Below are positions 51,272-59,461 of a DNA stretch of 64,000 nt, one piece after another. The notes under the pieces are model-generated. The model made no database searches and had not been told where the DNA came from. It saw only the letters and a program-made list of their open reading frames with translations. The DNA is from an uncultured Lachnospiraceae bacterium (GTDB lineage Bacteria > Bacillota > Clostridia > Lachnospirales > Lachnospiraceae). Location of the stretch: contig CAKRJP010000006.1 in assembly GCA_934351835.1 (NCBI GenBank), positions 62,001 to 126,000 of the forward strand. Reading direction: 5' to 3'. The translations under genes and the position numbers were made by a program. The first letter of the stretch is position 1, and each line of letters starts with the position of its first letter.

Positions 51272-52423
51272 TTAATCCAGATAAATCGGCGGTTCATAGT
51301 CTTTACCCAAAAGCGCCTTCTTCTGCTCCTGATATCCTAAGAATGCCCACTCTGTCATATCAGCCCATGCATGTTCTGCACGGTCATAGACCTGTACATA
51401 TCCTATCTTGGTAGGATGTACACGAACACTGTTCGTCTCATATTCATGACCTGTATACGGATTCACATCTCCACGCTCTAAATCTTCTTCATCATTCGGC
51501 ACGGCGGCGACTGCCTCTACTTCTTCACGATACGCTTCTTCCACCTGTGGATACCAGTCGGAATTCTGCGCATTTGCCTCCTGAACTAATGTATCTATAT
51601 ATGCACCGGAATCCTGGAAGTCTTCTTTGATCATGCCGTCTGTATAACCTGACTCCTCAGAGAACTCCTGCATCTCCATATCCTCAGAAACTTTTTCCTC
51701 AATCACAGCCTCTGCTTCATTCTCTTTCTCTGCGGCTTTCTGCGCATCATGTGCATGCTTGTCTTCACGCTTCATTCTGCGGCGCAGAGATGAAAACCAT
51801 CCGGTCTCTTTTTTCTCCTGTTCTTTTTTCTCCTGCTCTTTCTTTTCCGGTTCCGGCTCTTCATATACCGGTGTCTCTTCGTACATCGGCTCTTCTATCG
51901 TCGGTGTCTCTTCGTACATCGGTTCTTCATATACCGGTGTCTCTTCGTACATCGGTTCTTCTATCGTCGGTGTCTCCTCGTACATCGGCTCTTCCATTTC
52001 CGGAACATCTTCTGCAACAGTCTCTTCTACAGAAGTCTCTTTTACTGTCGGCTCCTCCGGTTCATCTATGTATAACGGAAGTTCCATCTGAACGCCTTCT
52101 TCTTCCGCAAATTCAGCTGCATTTTTTTTCTCTTCAGCTTTCTTACGTTTTCTGAGAACCTGTTCTTCCTCTCTCTCATTATAATTGCTCTCTATGGATT
52201 GATCTTCATCCAGAATATTTAACTGAAATGGACAATCAAGAATCTTCGCGATCATACGCATATCCTGTTCCTGGAAATTATCTCGCCCTAATCTCTGCGT
52301 GAGATTCTGTCTGGACATCTTCTTTCCAGTCTCAGCCTCAATGATCTCTGCCAACTCTTTGATCGTCATACCTTTACGACTTAAGACTATTTTGACTTGC
52401 TCCCCAAATGTTAAATCTAACAT
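51272..52423 (-). CDS. HTH protein with acidic repeats and conserved C-terminal domain
   Basis: 383 residues in three parts. Residues 1-75 look like an XRE-type helix-turn-helix (FGEQVKIVLSRKGMTIKELA, KKMSRQNLTQRLGRDNF). Residues about 141-188 contain four copies of an 11-residue repeat (PMYEETPTIEE or PMYEETPVYEE), then a basic/acidic EKKEQ stretch. The C-terminal 70 residues (NPYTGHEYETNSVRVHPTKI, then YDRAEHAWADMTEWAFLG) look like a folded conserved domain. No signal peptide. It is co-directional with dgt after 16 bp and preceded by its own promoter and a leader hairpin. Function unknown; not a typical repressor because of its long acidic tail. Confidence 0.6.
   Translation of the reverse strand: MLDLTFGEQVKIVLSRKGMTIKELAEIIEAETGKKMSRQNLTQRLGRDNFQEQDMRMIAKILDCPFQLNILDEDQSIESNYNEREEEQVLRKRKKAEEKKNAAEFAEEEGVQMELPLYIDEPEEPTVKETSVEETVAEDVPEMEEPMYEETPTIEEPMYEETPVYEEPMYEETPTIEEPMYEETPVYEEPEPEKKEQEKKEQEKKETGWFSSLRRRMKREDKHAHDAQKAAEKENEAEAVIEEKVSEDMEMQEFSEESGYTDGMIKEDFQDSGAYIDTLVQEANAQNSDWYPQVEEAYREEVEAVAAVPNDEEDLERGDVNPYTGHEYETNSVRVHPTKIGYVQVYDRAEHAWADMTEWAFLGYQEQKKALLGKDYEPPIYLD
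51860..51998 (-). repeat. 33-bp tandem repeats coding PMYEETP units
   Basis: Four 33-base units (two alternating versions, 66-base higher order) with near-identical DNA (TCTTCGTACATCGG recurs). In-frame copy-number change is likely between strains. Confidence 0.85.
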
Positions 52424-52470
52424 ATTCTTTTCCTCCTTATTAAATTGTATGCTATCTACACTCCCATTTT

Positions 52471-52516
52471 GGTTTATCTACTTCTTTTTGTAAACTATAT
52501 TATTGCTTGATAAACC
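52471..52516. promoter_or_regulatory. Leader inverted repeat before the HTH/repeat protein gene
   Basis: GGTTTATC (52471-52478) and GATAAACC (52509-52516), perfect 8-base arms 30 bases apart, between the promoter and start of the 51272-52423 gene. Could be a leader hairpin or paired operator sites. Confidence 0.45.
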
Positions 52517-52535
52517 GTAGTTTTTCCTGCTTTCT

Positions 52536-52564
52536 ATTTTAGCAAATCCATATTTCTCCGTCAA
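52536..52564 (-). promoter_or_regulatory. Promoter of the HTH/repeat protein-dgt unit
   Basis: TTGACG (52564-52559), 17-base spacer, TAAAAT (52541-52536) on the minus strand, directly after the phosphopantetheinyl transferase stop codon. Confidence 0.78.
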
Positions 52565-52570
52565 CACTTA

Positions 52571-53197
52571 CTACAAGGTTAATATGTGTAAATTTTTATC
52601 TATCTTTTTATCCGTAGTGCAGACCGCCATACAAGCTTCCGCTCCAACATAAAAATATTCCTTATAATAATAAGTTTCCGGATATTTCTCCGGTTTCGTA
52701 AGCAATAACGGCTGTCCGTTTCCATCCCAGCCAATCTCATAAGTGCGCATATCCAACGCCATTCCCTCTCTGGTTGCCTTCATAAAGCTCTCTTTTAACA
52801 CCCAGTACCGGTAGAACATTTCTGCTTTCTTCTCTTCAGAGACCATCCCCATAATATGCTGATACTCTGACTCACAGAAAAAACGTCTTGCAACTCCCTC
52901 CCGAAATTTTCCCTTCTTTTCCAGATCACATCCTACTTTTACATTCGGGATATCACTGAATGCACACATCACCCACCGCCCGGAATGTGACAGATTAAAT
53001 ACGGTTTTCTCTCCAAGGTTCTTTTCCTTTTTCACATAAGACCACAATGTCCATGCTGCCACACTGAGTGCTTTATCCTCAAGTTTTCGCATTCGATTGG
53101 CTTTTTCTTTCCGCCAGTCCGGAATCTCTTTGTAGTATCTATTATAAGTCAATTCATCCATTAGCGGATATGCATCCGCAATCCATACCTCAACCAT
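52571..53197 (-). CDS. 4'-phosphopantetheinyl transferase (Sfp-like)
   Basis: 208 residues. TVFNLSHSGRWVMCAFSDIP and VKVGCDLEKKGKFREGVARR carry the CoA- and metal-binding Asp, and MFYRYWVLKESFMKATREGM has the W-x3-K-E-x3-K motif. It moves the phosphopantetheine arm of CoA onto carrier proteins; the Sfp-like length suggests broad use. The only clear carrier protein gene in this window is in the polysaccharide locus (5918-6142), a possible substrate. It is transcribed away from aroF from a promoter that overlaps the aroF promoter. Confidence 0.88.
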   Translation of the reverse strand: MVEVWIADAYPLMDELTYNRYYKEIPDWRKEKANRMRKLEDKALSVAAWTLWSYVKKEKNLGEKTVFNLSHSGRWVMCAFSDIPNVKVGCDLEKKGKFREGVARRFFCESEYQHIMGMVSEEKKAEMFYRYWVLKESFMKATREGMALDMRTYEIGWDGNGQPLLLTKPEKYPETYYYKEYFYVGAEACMAVCTTDKKIDKNLHILTL

Positions 53198-53219
53198 AGT
53201 GTATTCTCCTTATCTTTTC

Positions 53220-53248
53220 ATTATAATTTCAACCCAAATGGTTGACAA
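53220..53248 (-). promoter_or_regulatory. Promoter of the phosphopantetheinyl transferase gene
   Basis: TTGTCA (53248-53243), 17-base spacer, TATAAT (53225-53220) on the minus strand. Its -35 box overlaps the aroF -35 by five bases on the opposite strand. Confidence 0.8.
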
Positions 53249-53270
53249 GCCATTTTCAATGCGTTAGACT
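53242..53270 (+). promoter_or_regulatory. Promoter of aroF-aroB-SDR unit
   Basis: TTGACA (53242-53247), 17-base spacer, TAGACT (53265-53270). The leader is about 60 bases, and I see no attenuator or T-box. Confidence 0.72.
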
Positions 53271-53335
53271 GAAATTAGTTTCGCACTTTAAACAACTAAA
53301 ATTTTACAGCGCGAATATTGGGAGGAATAATAATC

Positions 53336-54349
53336 ATGATTATAGTATTAAAACCAGGTACAAAAAAAGAAGATGTCTCTCGTGTTGAGCAGCTCATCAA
53401 AAGGAAAGGTCTGGATACTCATATCGTAGAAGGAGCCGGTCAGACTGTTGTCGGTTGTCTTGGAGATACCAGCAAAGTAGATGCCAGATTATTTGAAGTC
53501 GATCATTCTGTTGACAAAGTTATACATGTTCAGGAGCCTTACAAACTTGCCAACCGTGCATTCCATCCGGAGGATTCTGTCATTGATGTTTCCGGCGTCA
53601 AAGTCGGCGGAGAGAATCTTGCACTGATTGCAGGTCCTTGTTCAGTCGAAACTTATGAGCAGGTTCTCGGAATCGCTAAAGCGGTTAAAGCTTCCGGTGC
53701 GAATATGTTACGAGGCGGTGCTTTCAAACCAAGAACAAGTCCTTACTCATTCCAGGGACTCGGATTAGAGGGGCTCGATATTCTATGTGCGGTAAAAGAA
53801 GAAGTAGGTCTTCCTATCGTTACGGAATTAATGTCAGAGAAATATTTAGATGTCTTTAATGAGAAAGTAGACCTGATCCAGATTGGAGCCCGCAATATGC
53901 AGAATTTTGATCTTTTAAAAGAGCTTGGACAGTTAGATCGTCCAATTCTGTTAAAACGTGGACTTAACGCTACTTATGAAGAGTGGATCATGTCAGCAGA
54001 GTACATTATGGCTTCCGGTAATGAGAATGTCATCCTGTGCGAGCGTGGTATCCGTACTTTCGAATCTTACACACGTAACACTCTGGATCTCCAGAGCATT
54101 CCTGTGCTCCGCAAGCTTACCCATCTTCCTATCATCATTGATCCAAGCCACGCAGGTGGAAAATGGTGGTTAGTAGACAGCATGGCAAAAGCTTCTGTTG
54201 CAGCCGGTGCCGACGGACTCATGATCGAAGTCCACAATGATCCTGAAAATGCTTTGTGTGACGGTGCACAGTCCCTGAAACCGGCGAAATATGATTTCCT
54301 GCTGAAAGATCTCACCAAGATTGCTGAAGTTGTAGGAAAGAAGCTATAA
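53336..54349 (+). CDS. aroF: 3-deoxy-7-phosphoheptulonate (DAHP) synthase, type I-beta
   Basis: 337 residues from the ATG at 53336 (MIIVLKPGTKKEDVSRVEQL), 10 bases after GGGAGG. A ferredoxin-like N-terminal domain (residues 1-70), which in related enzymes mediates feedback control, precedes the barrel with ALIAGPCSVETYEQVL, MLRGGAFKPRTSPYSFQG, LIQIGARNMQNFDLL and IIDPSHAGGKWW. It condenses PEP and erythrose-4-phosphate, the first step of aromatic amino acid synthesis. Followed by aroB after 50 bp. Confidence 0.95.
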   Translation: MIIVLKPGTKKEDVSRVEQLIKRKGLDTHIVEGAGQTVVGCLGDTSKVDARLFEVDHSVDKVIHVQEPYKLANRAFHPEDSVIDVSGVKVGGENLALIAGPCSVETYEQVLGIAKAVKASGANMLRGGAFKPRTSPYSFQGLGLEGLDILCAVKEEVGLPIVTELMSEKYLDVFNEKVDLIQIGARNMQNFDLLKELGQLDRPILLKRGLNATYEEWIMSAEYIMASGNENVILCERGIRTFESYTRNTLDLQSIPVLRKLTHLPIIIDPSHAGGKWWLVDSMAKASVAAGADGLMIEVHNDPENALCDGAQSLKPAKYDFLLKDLTKIAEVVGKKL

Positions 54350-54399
54350 AAACATAAAGATTTTATTCAAATACATATTTTAAATACAGGAGTAGTCTT

Positions 54400-55461
54400 A
54401 TGAAATTATATGTAGACCTGGGGGAGAACAGTTACCCTATCTATATTGAAAATAATATTTTATCTCAGGCTGCATCGTATTTGACCGATATATTCTCCGG
54501 AAAGCGAATTATCATCATCTCGGACGATAATGTTTATCCTCTGTATGGCGAACTCCTTACGGAGAATTTATCTCTTTCGTACGAATGCCACCACCTGATC
54601 CTGCCTCACGGCGAAGCCACTAAGAACTTCCAGTCATTACCGCAGATTTATTCGGCTATGCTGGATGCCAAAATTTCCCGTAGCGACCTGGTTATCGCTC
54701 TCGGCGGCGGTGTCATCGGAGATCTCGCCGGATTCGCTGCAGCCAGTTTTCTGCGCGGTGTCAAATTTGTACAGATTCCAACCTCTTTGCTGGCACAGGT
54801 AGATTCTTCTGTGGGAGGCAAAGTAGGCGTCGATCTTCCACAGGGCAAGAACCTGGTAGGTGCCTTTAAGCAGCCTTCCTTAGTCCTGATCGACCCGGGC
54901 GTATTAAATACTTTACCCGAGCGCTATATCAACGATGGTATGGGCGAAGTTATCAAATACGGATGCATTAAAGATGCAAATCTATTTGAAACTCTGGCTT
55001 CTCATTCTTCTTTTGAAGATTTAAAAGAGGTACTTCCATCTATCATCGAACGATGCGTAAACATCAAGCGTACTGTTGTTGAACATGACCAGTTTGATAC
55101 CGGTGAGCGTATGCTGCTTAATTTTGGTCATACACTGGCACACACTATTGAGCAATACTGGAATTACGAAAAAGAAAGCCACGGTGAGGCTGTTGCCATC
55201 GGTATGTATCAGCTTTCACTGATTGCAGAGGAAAAAGGTCTGACAGCTTCAGGTACTGCTGAGAAGATTTTAGCGGTACTCAAAACATACGGATTGCCTT
55301 ATGAAAGCAAACTTCCTCTCGGAGATCTCACGGAAGCCATTTCATTAGACAAGAAAAATCTGGATAATCATTTAAATCTGGTTTTATTAAAAGACATCGG
55401 TGATAGCTATGTATATCCGGCATCTATCGAGTTCTTCGCCGAAAGCGGCCGGATGGTATAA
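54400..55461 (+). CDS. aroB: 3-dehydroquinate synthase
   Basis: 353 residues. NAD-binding ALGGGVIGDLAGFAAASFLR, IPTSLLAQVDSSVGGKVGVD, and zinc ligands in LLNFGHTLAHTIEQYWNYEK with ESHGEAVAIGMYQL. It turns DAHP into 3-dehydroquinate, the second step of the shikimate pathway, directly following the enzyme encoded upstream. GGAG box 8 bases before the ATG. Confidence 0.96.
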   Translation: MKLYVDLGENSYPIYIENNILSQAASYLTDIFSGKRIIIISDDNVYPLYGELLTENLSLSYECHHLILPHGEATKNFQSLPQIYSAMLDAKISRSDLVIALGGGVIGDLAGFAAASFLRGVKFVQIPTSLLAQVDSSVGGKVGVDLPQGKNLVGAFKQPSLVLIDPGVLNTLPERYINDGMGEVIKYGCIKDANLFETLASHSSFEDLKEVLPSIIERCVNIKRTVVEHDQFDTGERMLLNFGHTLAHTIEQYWNYEKESHGEAVAIGMYQLSLIAEEKGLTASGTAEKILAVLKTYGLPYESKLPLGDLTEAISLDKKNLDNHLNLVLLKDIGDSYVYPASIEFFAESGRMV

Positions 55462-55500
55462 ATACTATAAATAACAGCACAAGTTTAGGAGTGAATACAT

Positions 55501-56244
55501 ATGAGTTTAGAAGGAAAAATTGCAATCGTAACCGGTGCCGGAAAGGGAATCGGCCGTGACGCCGCTCTTGCGATTGCTGCGGAAGGTGCTACTGTTGTGG
55601 CCGTTGCAAGAACACAAGCGGATTTGGACGAAACCGTTCATATGATTGAAGAAAAGGGCGGTAAAGCCATTTCATTATCCCGTGATCTGACAGTTGCAGA
55701 TCAGGTGCAGTCTATGGTTGATGCAGTTGTGGAGCAATTTGGAAGAATTGATATTTTGGTAAATAATGCCGGCGGATATCCTTCCGAGATTTATGATTCA
55801 GTTAAAAAACAGGCGATCAAAATCTGGGAATGGTCCGAAACGCAGTGGGATCAGATTATCAAGACCAACTTAAAGATTCCTTTTTTGTGCATTAACAAAG
55901 TAGTTCCTGTCATGATCAAACAAGGAAGCGGTGACATCGTCAGTGTGTCTTCCCGAATGGGACGCATCGCATCTCAGATGGGTGCATATGCTGTCGCCAA
56001 AGGTGGTATCATCACACTGACCAAAACAACAGCAATCCAGACTCAGGAATATGGTATCCGCGCAAACGCCGTTGCTCCTGGTATGGTGGACACTCCCGGA
56101 CAACGCGTCTATAATCACAATGTTGGTCAGGATAACGCAAAGATGGGCGATTCTGCATCCGTTGCCAAGGCAATCGTCTACCTGTTAAAAGATGCTCCAC
56201 AGGTAATGACAGGACAGGTGATTGATTTGTTTACAACGCTTTAA
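55501..56244 (+). CDS. Short-chain dehydrogenase/reductase (FabG-like)
   Basis: 247 residues of the classical SDR family: cofactor motif IVTGAGKGIGRDAALAIA, NNAG in ILVNNAGGYPSE, catalytic Ser in VSVSSRMGR and Y-x3-K in GAYAVAKGGIITLTKTTA. The C-terminus (MTGQVIDLFTTL) departs from the usual G-x3-D-G-G. It lies 39 bp after aroB with an AGGAG box and likely shares its transcript, but it is not a shikimate-pathway family (not AroE). An insertion (SVKKQAIKIWEWSETQW) after NNAG suggests a special substrate. Specificity unknown. Confidence 0.85.
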   Translation: MSLEGKIAIVTGAGKGIGRDAALAIAAEGATVVAVARTQADLDETVHMIEEKGGKAISLSRDLTVADQVQSMVDAVVEQFGRIDILVNNAGGYPSEIYDSVKKQAIKIWEWSETQWDQIIKTNLKIPFLCINKVVPVMIKQGSGDIVSVSSRMGRIASQMGAYAVAKGGIITLTKTTAIQTQEYGIRANAVAPGMVDTPGQRVYNHNVGQDNAKMGDSASVAKAIVYLLKDAPQVMTGQVIDLFTTL

Positions 56245-56276
56245 ATATTAACGGTTAGCATTACACAACAATGGTA

Positions 56277-56308
56277 AACACCCACGAGAAACAAATCTCG
56301 TGGGTGTT
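56277..56308. terminator. Bidirectional terminator between the SDR gene and pgi
   Basis: AACACCCACGAGA (56277-56289) pairs with TCTCGTGGGTGTT (56296-56308), a perfect 13-bp stem with a 6-base loop, followed by CTTATACTTATC on the plus strand and by TACCATTGTTG on the minus strand. Confidence 0.85.
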
Positions 56309-56356
56309 CTTATACTTATCGTTTGACATTCTCAGATTTCTAAAGCAATAAAAATC

Positions 56357-57937
56357 TTAAATATTAAGCAAATCGCTATATGCCTTTAACGCACCATCTG
56401 TCTCATGTGCAAGGACTCTCTTTGCAAGGACCTTTCCAAGCTGTACGCCTTCCTGGTCGAAACTATTCAGATTCCATACGAATCCCTGGAACATAACTTT
56501 ATTCTCAAAATGTGATAACAATGCGCCCAGTGCCTCCGGAGTAAGTTGATCTCCCACGATGATGCTGGATGGGCGACCCCCTTCAAAATTCTTGTTACGG
56601 TCTTCGTCAGCTTTTCCGCTGGCAAATGCTACAATCTGGGCAACGACATTTGCGCAGAGTTTCTGCTGGCTTGTGCTGTCCTGGATCACTACATCTGTTC
56701 CCATCTGGTTGTTCTTAAATCCAACAAACTGAAGCGGTACTATGTCTGTTCCCTGATGCAGAAGCTGATAGAATGAATGCTGTCCATTGGTTCCCGGCTC
56801 CCCAAAGATGATCGGTCCGGTCTGATAATCTACCGGATCTCCGAAACGATTCACCGATTTACCATTGGACTCCATATCTAACTGCTGGAGGTGTGCCGGG
56901 AAACGGCTCAGTGCCTGTGAATAAGGAAGCACTGCTGTACTCTGGTATCCCAGGACATTCCTCTCATAAACACCGATCAGTGCATCTAACATCGCCGGAT
57001 TCTCAAGGAGTTCCGGATTCTTCGCAAGTTTGTCCTCCTCTGCTGCTCCGTTCAGGAATCTTGCAAAAATCTCCGGCCCAAATGCCAGTGATAATACTGC
57101 ACCACCAACTGCCGATGTTGATGAAAAACGTCCTCCAATATAGTCATCCATGAAAAATGCTGCCAGATAATCATCACTCTTCGCCAAAGGCGATGTCTCG
57201 CTGGTAACTGCGATCATATGCTTTGAAGGATCTAATCCTGCTTTCACTAAAGCATCTTTTACAAAGGATTCATTCGTCAGAGTCTCTAATGTTGTACCTG
57301 ATTTTGAAACCAGTACAAATAAAGAATGTGCCACATCGATCGTATATAAAACTGCCGATGCATCATCCGGGTCTACATTACTGATGAATTTCGCTTCCAT
57401 TTTAAATGTATCGTTCTTCTTCGCCCAGTTCTCCAACGCAAGATACATCGCTCTCGGACCCAGATCACTTCCTCCGATTCCAATCTGAACAACAGTCGTG
57501 AATTTCTCACCGGCTTCGTTGGCAATCAATCCTGCATGAACTTTATTTGCAAAGTCCTCAACTTTCTTCTGCTGCTCTACATAGAATGCACGCTTGTCCA
57601 CACCATCTGCCTCTACCTTATCGCCGAGCTGTCCTCTGGTCAGATGGTGAAGTACCAGACGTTTCTCCCCTGTATTGATCACGGCTCCGTTATAGAGTTC
57701 CTCGAACTTCTCCGTAAGCTGTGTTTCTTTCGCCAGTTCTGCAAGTGCCTCCAGTACCGTGTCATCTACTTGCTTGGATGCATAATTGTAAGCAAGTCCT
57801 GCTGCCATAGGAGTGCTGTAGTTCTTCACACGTTCTGCTCCATTCTCTCCCATCATGGTCTCTGCAAGATCCACGCGCGCTGCCTCTTTTACTTTCGCAA
57901 ATGCAGAAATCTTATTTAAGTTGTTCCATGTAACCAT
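56357..57937 (-). CDS. pgi: Glucose-6-phosphate isomerase
   Basis: 526 residues, longer than the 450-residue Bacillus type. Substrate-binding VQIGIGGSDLGPRAMYLALE, FVLVSKSGTTLETLTNESFV, and the catalytic region FGEPGTNGQHSFYQLLHQGT, with FNLNSFDQEGVQLGKVLA near the C-terminus. It interconverts glucose-6- and fructose-6-phosphate in glycolysis. GGAGGAG box before the ATG and a strong promoter upstream suggest high expression. It is monocistronic. Confidence 0.96.
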   Translation of the reverse strand: MVTWNNLNKISAFAKVKEAARVDLAETMMGENGAERVKNYSTPMAAGLAYNYASKQVDDTVLEALAELAKETQLTEKFEELYNGAVINTGEKRLVLHHLTRGQLGDKVEADGVDKRAFYVEQQKKVEDFANKVHAGLIANEAGEKFTTVVQIGIGGSDLGPRAMYLALENWAKKNDTFKMEAKFISNVDPDDASAVLYTIDVAHSLFVLVSKSGTTLETLTNESFVKDALVKAGLDPSKHMIAVTSETSPLAKSDDYLAAFFMDDYIGGRFSSTSAVGGAVLSLAFGPEIFARFLNGAAEEDKLAKNPELLENPAMLDALIGVYERNVLGYQSTAVLPYSQALSRFPAHLQQLDMESNGKSVNRFGDPVDYQTGPIIFGEPGTNGQHSFYQLLHQGTDIVPLQFVGFKNNQMGTDVVIQDSTSQQKLCANVVAQIVAFASGKADEDRNKNFEGGRPSSIIVGDQLTPEALGALLSHFENKVMFQGFVWNLNSFDQEGVQLGKVLAKRVLAHETDGALKAYSDLLNI

Positions 57938-57991
57938 ATGTTACTCCTCCTTGATTACTCATCACTCTCTGGACGATATTTTCATGCAATA

Positions 57992-58021
57992 ATTATACTA
58001 TATATATACGTAACAGTTCAA
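57992..58021 (-). promoter_or_regulatory. Promoter of pgi
   Basis: TTGAAC (58021-58016), 18-base spacer, TATAAT (57997-57992) on the minus strand, 55 bases before the ATG. Confidence 0.78.
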
Positions 58022-58089
58022 GGATATGTCGCTGTTCCTGACGATTTCTAAGAATTTGGAGAATTTCCGAAAATTTTATGCATTTTATA

Positions 58090-58118
58090 TTGACATTTTC
58101 ACACATAAAGATTATTTT
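58090..58118 (+). promoter_or_regulatory. Promoter of the marR-TSUP unit
   Basis: TTGACA (58090-58095), 17-base spacer, TATTTT (58113-58118). A small TAGA-TAG-TCTA dyad overlaps the start-point region (about 58119-58129) and might be a MarR operator. Confidence 0.55.
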
Positions 58119-58162
58119 TAGATAGTCTAATATTGAACTTTTAAATATATTTGAGGTGCAGT

Positions 58163-58600
58163 ATGTTCCCATCTGATTTATTAACAACACAAAAAAAATT
58201 TATGTATCTTTACGAATCTTACTGCATTCCTGTCTGCAAAAAATATCAGCTAAATCAGAGTGATCTGGATATGATTTTATTTTTATCAAATAATCCATCT
58301 TACAATACAGCACGGGATGTCTGCGAGATCCGTGGAATGAAAAAAGGAATTGTTTCTGTAACGACAGAACGACTGGTTAAGCAAGGTTATCTGATCCGGG
58401 AAAATGACTCCGCAGACCGAAGAATACAGCGGCTTTATCTGACAAAGCACTGTCAGGAGATTGTCACCGAAGGAAAACAGATGCAAAGACATTTTCTGGA
58501 AGCAATCACTTCTGAATTGACCGAAGAAGAAATGCTGCTCTATCAGAAAATCTCCGATAAGATTCGGACACAAATTATCAAATTGGAAAAGGAGTTATAA
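58163..58600 (+). CDS. MarR-family transcriptional regulator
   Basis: 145 residues from the ATG at 58163 (MFPSDLLTTQKKFMYLYESY), 7 bases after GAGG. The winged helix-turn-helix is LNQSDLDMILFLSNNPSYNT, TARDVCEIRGMKKGIVSVTT, and the wing ENDSADRRIQRLYLT with the D-x-R-x-x-R core of MarR proteins. Only 3 bp separate it from the transporter gene, so it probably regulates its own operon in response to a transported compound. Confidence 0.9.
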   Translation: MFPSDLLTTQKKFMYLYESYCIPVCKKYQLNQSDLDMILFLSNNPSYNTARDVCEIRGMKKGIVSVTTERLVKQGYLIRENDSADRRIQRLYLTKHCQEIVTEGKQMQRHFLEAITSELTEEEMLLYQKISDKIRTQIIKLEKEL

Positions 58601-58603
58601 ATT

Positions 58604-59368
58604 ATGCTTACATTTATTGTCTGCCTGTTTGCAGGTCTCGGTGCAGGCCTGGGAACAGGATTTGCCGGCATGAGTGCCGCTGCGGTCGTCAGTCCGATGC
58701 TCATCGCATTTTTACATATGGAACCTTACCAGGCAATCGGTATTGCCCTCGCCAGCGATGTACTGGCAAGTGCTGTTTCTGCCTACACTTATGGCAAAAA
58801 TAAAAATCTGGACATCAAAAATGGACTGGTCATGATGTTTACCGTAATGTTATTTACTTTTATCGCAAGTTATCTTGCAAGTTTTATCCCAAGTGCCACA
58901 ATGGGCGGTTTTTCCACGTTCATGACCTTATTGCTCGGTATCAAATTTATTGTTAAGCCAGTCATGACCACAAAGGAAACCATGGAAGCTGTGGATCCGA
59001 AAAAAAGAATTATCCAGTCAATCCTCTGCGGAATCGTCATCGGTTGTATCTGTGGCTTTGTCGGTGCCGGTGGCGGTATGATGATGTTACTGATCCTTAC
59101 TTCTGTACTGGGATATGAATTAAAGACCGCTGTCGGAACCAGCGTTTTCATCATGTCATTTACAGCATTTACCGGTGCTGCCAGTCATTTCGTCATTGGC
59201 GGTATGCCGGATCCTGTCGTACTGATCCTCTGCATAATCAGCACCCTGATCTTCGCAAGAGTTGCCGCTGTCCTTGCCAACAAAGCACCTGCCAGGTTAC
59301 TGAATCAGGCAACCGGCGTCATCCTGGTACTTTTAGGAATCGCCATTATTTGTGTGAAGTATCTATAA
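58604..59368 (+). CDS. TSUP-family (TauE/SafE) membrane transporter
   Basis: 254 residues with about seven to eight membrane helices in two related halves. Each half has a Gly-rich start: LFAGLGAGLGTGFAGMSAAA and GIVIGCICGFVGAGGGMMML. This family exports sulfite, sulfoacetate or other organic anions. GGAG box 9 bases before the ATG, inside the MarR gene's end. The substrate is unknown. Confidence 0.88.
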   Translation: MLTFIVCLFAGLGAGLGTGFAGMSAAAVVSPMLIAFLHMEPYQAIGIALASDVLASAVSAYTYGKNKNLDIKNGLVMMFTVMLFTFIASYLASFIPSATMGGFSTFMTLLLGIKFIVKPVMTTKETMEAVDPKKRIIQSILCGIVIGCICGFVGAGGGMMMLLILTSVLGYELKTAVGTSVFIMSFTAFTGAASHFVIGGMPDPVVLILCIISTLIFARVAAVLANKAPARLLNQATGVILVLLGIAIICVKYL

Positions 59369-59385
59369 GAATTAGTTGTATTTTA

Positions 59386-59421
59386 AAAGCACAGATTATC
59401 GTAACTTATAATCTGTGCTTT
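59386..59421. terminator. Terminator between the TSUP gene and the second Rpn-like gene
   Basis: AAAGCACAGATTA (59386-59398) pairs with TAATCTGTGCTTT (59409-59421), a perfect 13-bp stem with a 10-base loop; T-rich sequence follows on both strands. Confidence 0.85.
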
Positions 59422-59461
59422 ACTTATTTAATCTTTTATCTTTTGTATTCATCTTGAAGAA

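Noticed and set aside
53271..53335. T-box or attenuator before aroF
   Set aside because: The leader is only about 60 bases, with no hairpin plus T run and no T-box core sequence.
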